The notes under the pieces are model-generated. The model was not told the DNA's origin. It saw only the letters and a list, made by a program, of their open reading frames with translations, and made no database searches. The position numbers were made by a program, and so were the translations under genes. A DNA stretch of 64,000 nucleotides, from NCBI RefSeq assembly GCF_030815125.1, contig NZ_JAUSWH010000013.1, forward strand, positions 1 through 64,000, given 5' to 3'. This DNA comes from Allorhizobium paknamense (GTDB lineage Bacteria > Pseudomonadota > Alphaproteobacteria > Rhizobiales > Rhizobiaceae). This document shows positions 15,699-23,930 of this stretch, one piece after another (the stretch's first letter is position 1; the number at the start of each line of letters is the position of its first letter).

Positions 15699-16256
15699 CT
15701 ATGCCGAATGGATGGTGGCGTTCGGCCAGTAGCCGCCGACGGTGTTGAGATTTTCATCCTCGGTTTCATTCAGAGCAATCAGCAACTGCCGTCTTGCGCG
15801 GTTCAGGCGGCTTTTGACCGTGCCGATCGGGCATCCGCAGATGGCGGCGGCGTCCTCATAGGTTTCGCCCAGCATCAGAACCAGCACCAGAATTTCCCGG
15901 TGATGCATGGGCAGACTTTCAAGAGCGCGGCGCACCTCTTTTGCATGCACGGACCATTCCTGCCCGGGCTGCGACACCAGCCGGTCCGCCATTGCATCGT
16001 CAATGCCGACACTCTCCCGTTTGTTCTTCTTGGCCTTGGTGCAAAACGTGTTGCGCATGATGGTGAAAAGCCAGGATTTCATGCGGGTGCCCGGCTCGTA
16101 TTTATCAAGATTGGAAAGCGCCTTGACCAGCGTTTCCTGAACGAGATCGTCAGCTTCTTCCGGCTGGCGGCAAAAGGTGCGGGCAAAGGCTCTGAGGGCT
16201 GGTATATATTCCACGACGTCGTCTCGACTGCTGTCGTCTGGACGTTGATAGGACAT
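15699..16256 (-). CDS. ECF-family RNA polymerase sigma factor (RpoE type)
   Basis: 185 residues. Region 2 runs from YIPALRAFARTF through EEADDLVQETLVKALSNL and TRMKSWLFTIMRN. Region 4 has LPMHHREILVLVLMLGETYED and the helix-turn-helix CPIGTVKSRLNRARRQL. The group is that of the alphaproteobacterial sigma factors for stress responses. No anti-sigma gene (NepR or ChrR type) is adjacent, so the controlling partner is elsewhere. ATG at 16256 (MSYQRP) is the likely start; an upstream in-frame ATG at 16292 has no ribosome binding site. The 3' end is 4 bases from a mosaic repeat. Confidence 0.88.
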   Translation of the reverse strand: MSYQRPDDSSRDDVVEYIPALRAFARTFCRQPEEADDLVQETLVKALSNLDKYEPGTRMKSWLFTIMRNTFCTKAKKNKRESVGIDDAMADRLVSQPGQEWSVHAKEVRRALESLPMHHREILVLVLMLGETYEDAAAICGCPIGTVKSRLNRARRQLLIALNETEDENLNTVGGYWPNATIHSA

Positions 16257-16394
16257 GAGGGCGGTCCTTCCAGATATAGGATGGGTTAACAAACTGAATG
16301 CGGGAGAGGCTGGATTGTTCCTGAAAGGGTATTTTTAGGCCGGAACCTGAAGTGTTTCCGTGCTTCACAGAGGCACGAAATTCATCTAACTCTT

Positions 16395-16452
16395 TGTTTT
16401 TATGCGGTCTGGATGGAAAGCCGGTTTCCACTTTTCCTGGAAATGCCCTAGC
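16395..16452. repeat. Mosaic repeat unit, reverse orientation
   Basis: GGAAAGCCGGTTTCCACTTTTCCTGGAAATGCCCTAG is the reverse of the AGAGCATTTCC module. It lies upstream of the ECF sigma gene, between it and a doubtful small ORF. Confidence 0.55.
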
Positions 16453-16510
16453 GGCCTCTGTGATATCTGCGGGCACTCTATGGCCCGCCAGTACGCCGAC
16501 TGGCCCGCAC

Positions 16511-16732
16511 TCATTGTTCTGCCGAAGATTTGCAGGCGTTGACCCGTTGTTGGAGACCTTGCTCGAGTTGCCGCGCCAGATCTCGCAGTTGGGCGGATAT
16601 CGGCACCCGCTCCATATCGTGGAAAAACACGATCAGCCTGCGTTTGAGCTTTCGATATTTCAATAGATAATCCCGCATCCGTCCAAGCGCTGCCGCGGAG
16701 CAGGGCTCCCCACGAACATGCTTCCGCTCCAT
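16511..16732 (-). CDS. Doubtful small basic protein
   Basis: 73 residues, rich in Arg and Lys (LLKYRKLKRRLIVFFHDMER) and predicted mostly helical. I recognise no family. It has no clear ribosome binding site, and neighbouring DNA is repeat-rich. Codon use is compatible with the host. It is listed because no other candidate fills this stretch; it may be a chance ORF. Confidence 0.3.
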   Translation of the reverse strand: MERKHVRGEPCSAAALGRMRDYLLKYRKLKRRLIVFFHDMERVPISAQLRDLARQLEQGLQQRVNACKSSAEQ

Positions 16733-17098
16733 TCATCAAATCAGACCCGGGCCGCCGGGCATGGGTTTCACGCTCCTCTGCATTTCCCGGTTCAAACTCT
16801 CTTCATCGCGTTTTGTTCGCGCAGAGGGCTGTACCGGGGGCGCTTTTCGAGCTTGGCGGGAAAATATCCGGTCGGGAGACGGACGATCTTTGTGCAGGTG
16901 TCATGCCAAGGGCCTTTGAACGTGACCCTTGGTAACGCATGTTCGGATACCGCAAGCCTTTGAGGCCATTGAGATATTCAAGATGTTTAGAGCATAATCC
17001 GACCGGAGTGAAACGAGGATCGACAAGCGCTGTAAGGCGTCGGAGTGATAGTCTTCTTCGCGCTTTTGGTATTTCTTGGCTCGCGATCAGGCGCGAGT
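16733..17098. other. Intergenic region without a convincing gene
   Basis: Open frames on the forward strand here lack ribosome binding sites and family features. The only structure I see is the repeat at 16987 near the end of the aldo/keto reductase gene. Confidence 0.5.
16987..17045. repeat. AGAGCATAATCCGACCGGAG repeat, copy 1
   Basis: The first 25 bases match the repeat at 19193, including AGAGCATAATCCGACCGGAG. The two copies flank the aldo/keto reductase and AraC gene pair in the same orientation. Confidence 0.65.
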
Positions 17099-18166
17099 TC
17101 AGACCGGCCGTTCACCCAAGGACCAGCTTGCTCCGTCGTATTCGTAGCCCTGAGGCACGCGGGCCTTTGCATTGTAGGTTTGAATCCATCCGGGGTAGCG
17201 CGCCGGTAAACGGCTGACTTCATCAAGGGCCTTTAAATCGTCATCGGACAATTTGATGTCGAAGGCTTTGAGGTTATCGGCCAACTGTTCGGGTTTCTTG
17301 ATGCCAACAATCACACTCGTCACCACCGGACGCGATAGCAACCAGGCAAGAGCAATTTGTGCCGCGCTCGCGGAATGCCGGGCTGCGATGGTCTTCAGCG
17401 ACTCGATAACATCGAATGCCTTCTCTTGATCGACCGGGGGGAACTGAATCTTTGCCCGACGTGAATTTGCATCTGTCGAGCCGCTACGATCGAATTTTCC
17501 TGAGAGCAGGCCGCCTGCAAGGGGGCTCCAGCAGAGCAGCCCGAGGCCAGCGTCAGTGATTGCCGGCACGAGTTCATCTTCGATATCGCGACCTGCCAGC
17601 GAATAAAAGGATTGTACCGAAACAAAGGAAGAGAGTTTGTCGCGGCTTGAAATCCCAAGGCTCTTCATCAATTGCCATGCGGCCAGATTGGAACATCCGA
17701 TATAGCGGATCTTGCCCTGCCTGACCGCGTCGTCAAGCGACCGCAGCATTTCTTCCAACGGCGTAAGAGGATCGAGGTTGTGGATCTGGTAAAGATCAAT
17801 GTGATCCGTCTGGAGACGATGAAGGCTTTCTTCCAGAGACCGCATCATGTGCAGGCGTGATTGGCCCACCTGGTTCGGGCCGGGGCCGGTCCGTCCGCTG
17901 AATTTGGTCGCCAGAACCACGTCGTGACGTTTGCCTTTCAAGGCTTGGCCCACCAGCTTTTCGGAATTGCCGCCGCCATAGACATCTGCCGTATCAATGA
18001 AATTGATGCCCGCATCCAGAGCCTGACCGACGATGGCATCTGTTTCCGTCTGATCCAGCCGGCCGATGGCGTTTCCCGCGGGATTGTCTGCGCCGCCAAA
18101 CGTCATTGCGCCCAGGCAGAAGCGGGATACGAAGACGCCCGTATTTCCGAGTTTTGCGTATTGCAT
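17099..18166 (-). CDS. Aldo/keto reductase
   Basis: 355 residues, a cytosolic NADPH-dependent oxidoreductase of the YdhF/YajO-like group. The catalytic tetrad is readable: Asp in NFIDTADVYGGG, Tyr four residues later, Lys in VVLATKFSGR, and His in DLYQIHNLDP. The C-terminal cofactor segment is SVIVGIKKPEQLADN. ATG at 18166 (MQYAKLGNTG) starts the conserved domain and follows GGAG at seven bases. The divergent AraC-type gene, 95 bases away, probably regulates it. The natural substrate is unknown. Confidence 0.9.
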   Translation of the reverse strand: MQYAKLGNTGVFVSRFCLGAMTFGGADNPAGNAIGRLDQTETDAIVGQALDAGINFIDTADVYGGGNSEKLVGQALKGKRHDVVLATKFSGRTGPGPNQVGQSRLHMMRSLEESLHRLQTDHIDLYQIHNLDPLTPLEEMLRSLDDAVRQGKIRYIGCSNLAAWQLMKSLGISSRDKLSSFVSVQSFYSLAGRDIEDELVPAITDAGLGLLCWSPLAGGLLSGKFDRSGSTDANSRRAKIQFPPVDQEKAFDVIESLKTIAARHSASAAQIALAWLLSRPVVTSVIVGIKKPEQLADNLKAFDIKLSDDDLKALDEVSRLPARYPGWIQTYNAKARVPQGYEYDGASWSLGERPV

Positions 18167-18261
18167 CTTGATGCTCCAATTTTTCAGTTCTTCCGATATG
18201 GCTTTTTTCGGCTGCTCCATCTATGAGCTAAAAAGCCGATTTCCTTTGCGAGAGTTCAAAA

Positions 18262-19194
18262 TTGGATCCCTTATCCGACATCCTGAGATTGCTAAAAATT
18301 GAAAGCGTGCTTTCGTCCCGCATGGAAGTTCGGGGGCGTCACGCGATCCGTTTTCCGGCTTATCGCCATATGAAGTTCGGCACGATTATTGAAGGGGCCA
18401 GGTTTGTCCGGGTGGACGATGAACAGCCCATCTATCTTGGAGAGGGTGATTTCTACCTGTTGACCAACGGCAAGTCCTATTGTGTCGGGTCCGATCCGGA
18501 TCTGGAGCCTGTTGATGGCCTCCGCGTATTCAAAGACCATATGGGTTCCGACGGCATTGTTCGTTATGGCGAGACAGGCGATCTCACTGTCGCCGCGGCA
18601 GGCAGATTTTCCTTTGCCGATGATCGCGTGGCGGACCTTCTGAGCTTTCTTCCGTCTCTTGTTCACATTCCAAGGGGAAGTCCTGGAAGTGAGGTCCTTG
18701 CCAGTTTGCTGCCTTTGTTGCGTCTGGAAAGCGGGTCGGCCAGTGCTGCAGGTGCCGTGGTTGCTGCTTCAAGCCTCGCCAATCTGGTGCTGGTCCATAT
18801 TATCCGCGCTTATATGGCCAGGGGAGACTTTGCCCAGGGATGGCTCCCGGCGATGAGTGATCCAAAAATCGCGGCTTCGTTGTCCTTGATGCACGGCGAT
18901 GTAAGACGACGCTGGACGGTTGATTTGCTGGCTCAAGCGGTAGGCATGTCGCGAACGGCCTACTGCGTAAAGTTCAAGGAGCGGGTGGGCAAGACGCCGC
19001 TGGATTACTTGACGCATTGGCGCATGATGCTGGCCGCCGACTCTCTGGAAAATGAGCGGTTATCCATAGCTGAAGTGGCTTATTCGGTCGGTTACAGTTC
19101 TGATACGGCCTTCAGCGTGGCATTCAAGCGGATCATGGGGACAAGCCCGTCCAGCTTCCGGTTGCGCTGGGCAAGCCCTGAGTCATCAACCTAG
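18262..19194 (+). CDS. AraC-family transcriptional regulator
   Basis: 310 residues with a TTG start. The N-terminal ~190 residues match the cupin-like AraC_N (Cupin_6) sensor, with ADxLSDILRLLK-type text (PLSDILRLLKIESV). The C-terminal ~100 residues carry two helix-turn-helix motifs: VDLLAQAVGMSRTAYCVKFK and IAEVAYSVGYSSDTAFSVAF, ending GTSPSSFR. It is divergent from the aldo/keto reductase, the usual arrangement for this subfamily and its target. Its TAG stop is the first codon of a dispersed repeat. Confidence 0.88.
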   Translation: MDPLSDILRLLKIESVLSSRMEVRGRHAIRFPAYRHMKFGTIIEGARFVRVDDEQPIYLGEGDFYLLTNGKSYCVGSDPDLEPVDGLRVFKDHMGSDGIVRYGETGDLTVAAAGRFSFADDRVADLLSFLPSLVHIPRGSPGSEVLASLLPLLRLESGSASAAGAVVAASSLANLVLVHIIRAYMARGDFAQGWLPAMSDPKIAASLSLMHGDVRRRWTVDLLAQAVGMSRTAYCVKFKERVGKTPLDYLTHWRMMLAADSLENERLSIAEVAYSVGYSSDTAFSVAFKRIMGTSPSSFRLRWASPESST

Positions 19195-19375
19195 AGCATA
19201 ATCCGACCGGAGTGATACGAGGACCAATAAGATTATGCTTCAACAAGAGAACCTTACAGCGCCGTGCGTTTTATCAAACGCACAAAGGACGCTGTAACGC
19301 TTTAAATCTGCTGCATAATTTTATCCTTAAATCGATTCCGATTTAAGGAATTATGCAGTAGAGGAATAGCCTTCT
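19193..19375. repeat. Compound repeat after the AraC gene
   Basis: It starts with AGAGCATAATCCGACCGGAG, has a CTTACAGCG...CGCTGTAA hairpin module related to that at 52448, and ends with paired TGCATAATTTTATCCTTAAAT/ATTTAAGGAATTATGCA arms. The preceding T gives the stop codon of the AraC gene. Confidence 0.65.
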
Positions 19376-19455
19376 AGACAAGTGACCGCCATTGATTGCG
19401 ACACACAGGAGGCAGCAAAAAAATCAAGGAACTACGGCAATCTTCAAGAAGGGAA

Positions 19456-19529
19456 TGGAGGCCTCGCCCGGAATCGAACCGGGGTGCAAGGATTTGCAGT
19501 CCTCTGCGTAACCACTCCGCCACGAGGCC
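19456..19529 (-). tRNA. tRNA-Cys (anticodon GCA)
   Basis: 74 bases including an encoded CCA. The acceptor stem is GGCCTCG/CGAGGCC, the anticodon loop is CTGCAAA with GCA, and the T arm is CCCCGGTTCGATTCCGGGC. The reading is complete and unambiguous. Confidence 0.95.
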
Positions 19530-19692
19530 ATTCCAAAGTTTTAAAGCGTGTGGTGACGGGGCGTTTAGAACGGATCAAATCGAAGCGCAAGCCCCTTCCT
19601 ACGAAGCGGGCATAATTTTCTCGATCCATTTCCAGCGCAGCCTCCGGGAGGCTGTTGAAAAGGTATTTTGGTGATGATGGCGGCCCCGGAGC

Positions 19693-19956
19693 CTATAGCA
19701 ATTGTCCCCAGTTCTCCTGCCAGCGCACCCCCTCCGTCAATTCCACATAGATTGGCGCCTCACCCTCGCTGTGTTCACGGGCGAGGCGGAAGGCCTTTTC
19801 CGGCTCCATTTCTTCGCCCGGGAAGATGGTGTCGTCTTCTGCTGCTGCCGCGATTTTGCGCACATAGCCGCGAATCTCGGGCCCGGAGTGGTAAAGTTTC
19901 ACGACAATGGCCTCGGGGGCGGGTTGATCCGGTCTGTAGCGGTGAAATTCGGACAT
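19693..19956 (-). CDS. Conserved-looking small protein of unknown function
   Basis: 87 residues, acidic, no signal peptide or membrane segment. AGGAGG at the right distance before ATG supports translation. Text such as EAIVVKLYHSGPEIRGYVR and GEEMEPEKAFRLARE does not match a family I can name. It is divergent from the PIMT-like gene and downstream of nothing related. Confidence 0.6.
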   Translation of the reverse strand: MSEFHRYRPDQPAPEAIVVKLYHSGPEIRGYVRKIAAAAEDDTIFPGEEMEPEKAFRLAREHSEGEAPIYVELTEGVRWQENWGQLL

Positions 19957-20133
19957 GAAGGCCTCCTGCTTTTTCTCGCCAAACCCGATGAGGTTTTTGA
20001 TGTTCCGTTTGTATCGTTCTATGGCTGGAAAGCGCGATATCCTCAGGCTATGGAAGACATCTCTTGAAAGCCGGACCGTCGCCGATTAAACACGATGGTC
20101 GAACGCAACCCATGCTTAAGATCGGGTACCGTA

Positions 20134-20787
20134 ATGATCGACTTCGAAGCAGCCCGCGTGAAGATGGTGGATAGCCAGATACGCACGACGGACGTCACCT
20201 CTCATTCCGTTCTTTCGGCTTTTCTCTCCGTGCCGCGCGAACTCTTCGTGGCGGATCATCTGAAGCCCGTCGCCTATGTCGATGAGGATCTGGAGATCGC
20301 GCCAGGCCGCTACGTGATGGAGCCGTCGCCGCTGGCCAAGCTTCTTCAGCTTGCCGAGATCACCAAGCAGGACCGTGTGCTGGAAATCGGCACGGGCACG
20401 GGGTATGTGGCCGCTCTTTTCGCCCGGCTTGCGGGGGAGGTCGTGGCTCTCGAAAGCGATGAGACGCTGGCCGTGGCCGCCAAGGCCAATCTGGCTTCGC
20501 TCCACTGTTCCAACGTTTCCGTGGTCACGGGTCCGCTTGAATCGGGCTGGCAGAAAAACAGCCCTTATGATCTGATCTTCATCAATGGTGCGGTGGAAGA
20601 GGTTCCCGAAGCGCTGTTTGCCCAGTTGCGGGAAGGCGGCCGTCTTCTGGCCGTGGTGGGCTACGGCCACGCGGCGCGGGCAACGCTTTATGTCAAGGCT
20701 GCCGGTTCCGTGGCGGGAAATCCCGCCTTCAATGCATCGGTGCGCCCGCTTCCGGGCTTCCGCAAGGCCGCAGAATTCGTTTTCTGA
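20134..20787 (+). CDS. Protein-L-isoaspartate O-methyltransferase-like protein
   Basis: 217 residues. The frame MIDFEAARVKMVDSQIRTTD and SAFLSVPRELFVADH match the PIMT family; SAM motif I is VLEIGTGTGYVAAL near residue 78. It lacks the exact pcm N-terminus. In rhizobia this paralogue sits upstream of tolC, as here, and a canonical pcm is at 44493. Repair of isoaspartyl residues is the family role, but this branch may act on another substrate. ATG at 20134 is chosen over an upstream ATG at 20095, which would add 13 unrelated residues. A terminator follows. Confidence 0.8.
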   Translation: MIDFEAARVKMVDSQIRTTDVTSHSVLSAFLSVPRELFVADHLKPVAYVDEDLEIAPGRYVMEPSPLAKLLQLAEITKQDRVLEIGTGTGYVAALFARLAGEVVALESDETLAVAAKANLASLHCSNVSVVTGPLESGWQKNSPYDLIFINGAVEEVPEALFAQLREGGRLLAVVGYGHAARATLYVKAAGSVAGNPAFNASVRPLPGFRKAAEFVF

Positions 20788-20831
20788 TTCTCACGCCCCG
20801 TGGCAAACAAGGCGCCTTGCGGATTGATCCT

Positions 20832-20869
20832 GCCAAACCCGGCTTTTCATCGGGTTTGGCCTTATTTTT
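20832..20869 (+). terminator. Rho-independent terminator after the PIMT-like gene
   Basis: A perfect 10-bp stem GCCAAACCCG/CGGGTTTGGC with a nine-base loop is followed by CTTATTTTT. Confidence 0.8.
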
Positions 20870-21170
20870 GAAATATGTTCTTTAAATCAGTGCTTTAAAT
20901 GAAAAGCCGCTGTTGTGTTCAGCGTATCTCCCGCTTGTCAAACTCTCATGCTGCAAGCTTCGCGCAATCTGCGCCCTGCATGGTGATGATGTCTCTCATG
21001 TCTGGCTAATGCAGGTGTTGCTGAATTCTGGTGATTACCACAGGTCGTAGGTTTGCCTGCGTTGACAGTACAAGAAGGGCGGAGTTTCAATTCGTAAAGG
21101 GCGAGTCTGCGCTACGCAATGAATGCGAGTCGGGCGATCCTGAGATCCACCATGAAGGTTGGAGAAGTCT
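20870..21170. other. Leader region of tolC
   Basis: About 300 bases without a gene. It should hold the tolC promoter; I see no recognisable operator, riboswitch or repeat. Short forward frames in it are not supported by ribosome binding sites. Confidence 0.4.
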
Positions 21171-22586
21171 GTGGCTGGCTTGTTTTTCAAATCTCTTTCC
21201 GCAACGCGTCTGCGGCAGTCCTTTTTGGCTGGCTGCGTTGTGCCTATCGCCTTTTTTACACCTTTGGCCGCTCAGGCCGAAACCATTTTCGGGGCCATGG
21301 AAAAGGCCTATGTCAACAATCCGGATCTGAATTCCGTCCGCGCTGCCTTGAGGGCCACGGATGAGAATGTCACCATTGCCAAGGCGGGCTACAGGCCGCA
21401 GCTGAGTGCTCAGGTCAATGCCACGCAAACCTCCACCGGCAACTTCAAGCCCTATGCTGCCGGTCTCGCCAACGATTATTATCAGGTGGACAATGAGCTT
21501 GTTCTGACCCAGATGATTTTCGATGGCTTCCAGACGCTGAACAATGTGCGCTCCGCCGAAGCCAATGTGCTTTCCAGCCGTGAAAGCATGCGCGCCAATG
21601 AAATCCAGATCCTGCTGAGTGCTGCCCAGGCCTATGCCGATGTGGCGCGCGACCAGCAGATTCTGGTGATCCGCAAGCAGAACCTGCAATTCTTGCAGGA
21701 GCAGTTGCGGGCGGCTCAGGCCAGGTTGCAGGTGGGTGAGGGCACCCGCACCGATGTGGCCCAGGCCGAGGCGCAATTGGCGGGCGCGCAATCATCGCTG
21801 GCCTCCGCCATTTCGCAGTTGAAGCAGAGCGAGGCTGCCTATGTGCAGGTGGTGGGCGAAGCGCCGAAGGGCGTGAAGCAGCCGCAGAAGGCCACCAAGG
21901 CCATGCCCGCCAATCTCGGCATTGCAGTTGCCACCGGCATGCGCGAGCATCCGACCGTTCTGGCCGCACAGCATGCGGTTTCCTCGGCGCAATATCAGGT
22001 GAAATCCGCCGAAGGCTCCATGCTGCCGGGCGTGACCATTCAGGGAACGCTGGACCGCCACGTCACGGATGACCGGCCATCCTCCGACCGTGACTATTCC
22101 GCGGCCGCCATTACGGCGCGGCTGACCATTCCGCTTTATCAGGGTGGCGCGGAATATGGCCAGATCCGGAAGGCCAAGGAAAATGTCGGCGCGCAGGAAT
22201 TGCAGGTGGATGTTGCGCGGCTCAGTGTGCAGAAGCAGGTGACGACCGCTTATGCCCAGATGGATGCCGCCTCGGTGGCCATCGTTTCCTCCCGCAAGCA
22301 GGTGGAGGCGGCAAAGCTTGCCCTGCAAGGCGTGATGGAGGAGCGCAATGTCGGCCAGAAGACCACGCTCGACGTGCTGAACGCCCAGCAGGTTGTGCTC
22401 GATGCCCAGGAAAGCCTTGTCGGATATCAGCGCAATCAGGTGGTGGCCAGCTATTCGGTTCTGGCGGCCACCGGGCAGTTGACGGTGAAAAGCCAGGGCT
22501 TGCAAGTGGCGGAGTATGATGCGGAAGCGCATTATGAGGCCGTCAAGGACAAGTGGTTCGGTCTGCGCACCACCAGCGGCAAGTAA
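21171..22586 (+). CDS. tolC: TolC-family outer membrane efflux protein
   Basis: 471 residues. A signal peptide ends PLAAQAETIF. Two repeated OEP halves of long helices and beta strands follow, with the family strings GYRPQLSAQVNATQ, YADVARDQQILVIRKQNL, GEGTRTDVAQAEAQLAGAQ and NVGQKTTLDVLNAQQ. It forms the trimeric outer-membrane tunnel for type I secretion and RND pumps. I chose GTG at 21171 because GGAG lies six bases before it; a TTG four codons upstream is the alternative. The neighbouring genes (PIMT-like upstream, popZ downstream) match the rhizobial order. Confidence 0.92.
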   Translation: MAGLFFKSLSATRLRQSFLAGCVVPIAFFTPLAAQAETIFGAMEKAYVNNPDLNSVRAALRATDENVTIAKAGYRPQLSAQVNATQTSTGNFKPYAAGLANDYYQVDNELVLTQMIFDGFQTLNNVRSAEANVLSSRESMRANEIQILLSAAQAYADVARDQQILVIRKQNLQFLQEQLRAAQARLQVGEGTRTDVAQAEAQLAGAQSSLASAISQLKQSEAAYVQVVGEAPKGVKQPQKATKAMPANLGIAVATGMREHPTVLAAQHAVSSAQYQVKSAEGSMLPGVTIQGTLDRHVTDDRPSSDRDYSAAAITARLTIPLYQGGAEYGQIRKAKENVGAQELQVDVARLSVQKQVTTAYAQMDAASVAIVSSRKQVEAAKLALQGVMEERNVGQKTTLDVLNAQQVVLDAQESLVGYQRNQVVASYSVLAATGQLTVKSQGLQVAEYDAEAHYEAVKDKWFGLRTTSGK

Positions 22587-22699
22587 CGAGAGCCCCGGCC
22601 AGCCGGTGATAAACCTGTGCATTGCGGCTGTTGCTGCGGGAGAAGCGATTTCCTTGCGCCAGCGCCTATCCTACAGTGTCGAATAGACATCTGCATGAT

Positions 22700-22785
22700 G
22701 GCAGGTGGATAGAGTGTTTTCCTTGAGAAAAGTGGGAGCCGGTTTTCTCGTCTGGAAACACGTAAAGACAAAGATTGGCCTCAAG
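22700..22785. repeat. Mosaic repeat unit before popZ
   Basis: GAGAAAAGTGGGAGCCGGTTTTC, then CTGGAAACACGTAAAGACAAAG, is a diverged version of the AGAGCATTTCC family unit. It occupies most of the tolC-popZ gap. Confidence 0.55.
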
Positions 22786-22889
22786 CTGCGAACGGTTTGC
22801 CGGTCTGCAATGTTTGAGTGAATGAGCCTGAAGCTTGCCGCGCCCGTGAAGAGGAGCGGCAAGCTGTCATTGAGCACACGGGGAATGGA

Positions 22890-23597
22890 ATGGCACAGCC
22901 CAATGTATCGCGTGAACCGTCCATGGAGGAAATTCTGGCCTCCATCCGCCGGATCATCGAAAGCAACGAGGCGCCGTCCGGTCGCCCCTATGATGCCGCC
23001 TCCGCTTTCGAAAGCGATATGGCCGGTCATGAGACCGATGATTTTGCCTCAACCCCCATGGATCTGCCGGTGCCGGCCAATCAGCCGGGCCCTGCCTTCG
23101 GTGCAGAGGCTCAGCCGCACCAGCAACCTCAGCAGAAGAATGTGTCGCTTGCCGATCTGGCGGCGCGCGTTCGGGCTGCCTCCGAGCGCGGTGAAGACGA
23201 CATGCAGGATCTGCCGCAGCCGCCAGCCTTGAGGCCGGTTTCCGCGCCGTCTCCGGAGCCCTATCAGGCTCGGGAAACAGATTTCGGCGGCGCCCAGCCT
23301 TTCAGCCAGCCGCGGTTTGCCGAGCCTCCGGCGCCGCAGCAGGCCGAGGAGCCTATGCCGCAGACGGAGCCTGAAAATCGTGGCCTGTTGTCTTTGCAGG
23401 CGGGCGCGCAGGTGGCGCGTTCCTTTGAGGAACTGGCGGCGGCAGTGGATGGCCAGCAGCGGCGCTCTCTCGATGAAATCGCCCAGGAGATGTTGCGGCC
23501 TATGCTGCAGGATTGGCTGGATGATAATCTTCCGACGCTGGTTGAGCGTCTGGTGCGCGAAGAGATCGAACGGATCGCCCGCGGCCCGCGTCGCTGA
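22890..23597 (+). CDS. popZ: Polar organizing protein PopZ (DUF2497)
   Basis: 235 residues. The N-terminus has the conserved helix SMEEILASIRRIIE, the region that binds client proteins. A long Pro/Gln/Glu-rich disordered middle follows, and the C-terminus has the helical assembly region RSLDEIAQEMLRPMLQDWLD and LPTLVERLVREEIERIARG. PopZ forms a polar matrix that anchors chromosome origins and cell-cycle factors; in Rhizobiaceae it marks the growing pole. ATG at 22890 begins the conserved domain. valS follows, the usual neighbour in this order. Confidence 0.9.
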   Translation: MAQPNVSREPSMEEILASIRRIIESNEAPSGRPYDAASAFESDMAGHETDDFASTPMDLPVPANQPGPAFGAEAQPHQQPQQKNVSLADLAARVRAASERGEDDMQDLPQPPALRPVSAPSPEPYQARETDFGGAQPFSQPRFAEPPAPQQAEEPMPQTEPENRGLLSLQAGAQVARSFEELAAAVDGQQRRSLDEIAQEMLRPMLQDWLDDNLPTLVERLVREEIERIARGPRR

Positions 23598-23675
23598 TAA
23601 GGCCGGGAGTGCGCTTTGCGCCTCTGGCTGTCTCCTGAACATACCCATGCCGCGCTTGTCCGCGCGGCTTTCTTG

Positions 23676-23865
23676 TTTAGAGCATTTCCGCCCGGAAATG
23701 CATCAAAACAGATGCTTGGAGATATGCGATGAACCGGTTTTCACCGGATATGCTCTAAAGCACGTTGAGGCTTATCAGCCTCACTCAACGTGCTTTACCT
23801 TCTTCTTTTAACGCATGTCGTTCTCGCAAAACCGCTGCACACTTTTGCACGACATGCTCTAGTGT
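23676..23865. repeat. Compound mosaic repeat between popZ and valS
   Basis: Unit one contains AGAGCATTTCC and ends in GGATATGCTCTA, so its termini pair. A central 12-bp hairpin AAAGCACGTTGAG/CTCAACGTGCTTT follows. Unit two (23811-23861) is the reverse complement of the first unit at 15527. The whole stretch is non-coding. Confidence 0.75.
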
Positions 23866-23930
23866 CCTTGACACTGCCGGATCGCTCCGGTTTACACGGG
23901 GACTGATTTCCACGAACGTCTGGTCATAAA

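Noticed and set aside
16718..17217. Two overlapping forward open frames before the aldo/keto reductase gene
   Set aside because: No ribosome binding sites, one crosses a dispersed repeat and runs antisense into the reductase 3' end.
19444..19629. Short open frames over the tRNA-Cys region, including text like ESNRGARICSPLRNH
   Set aside because: This is translated tRNA-Cys sequence, a common false protein.
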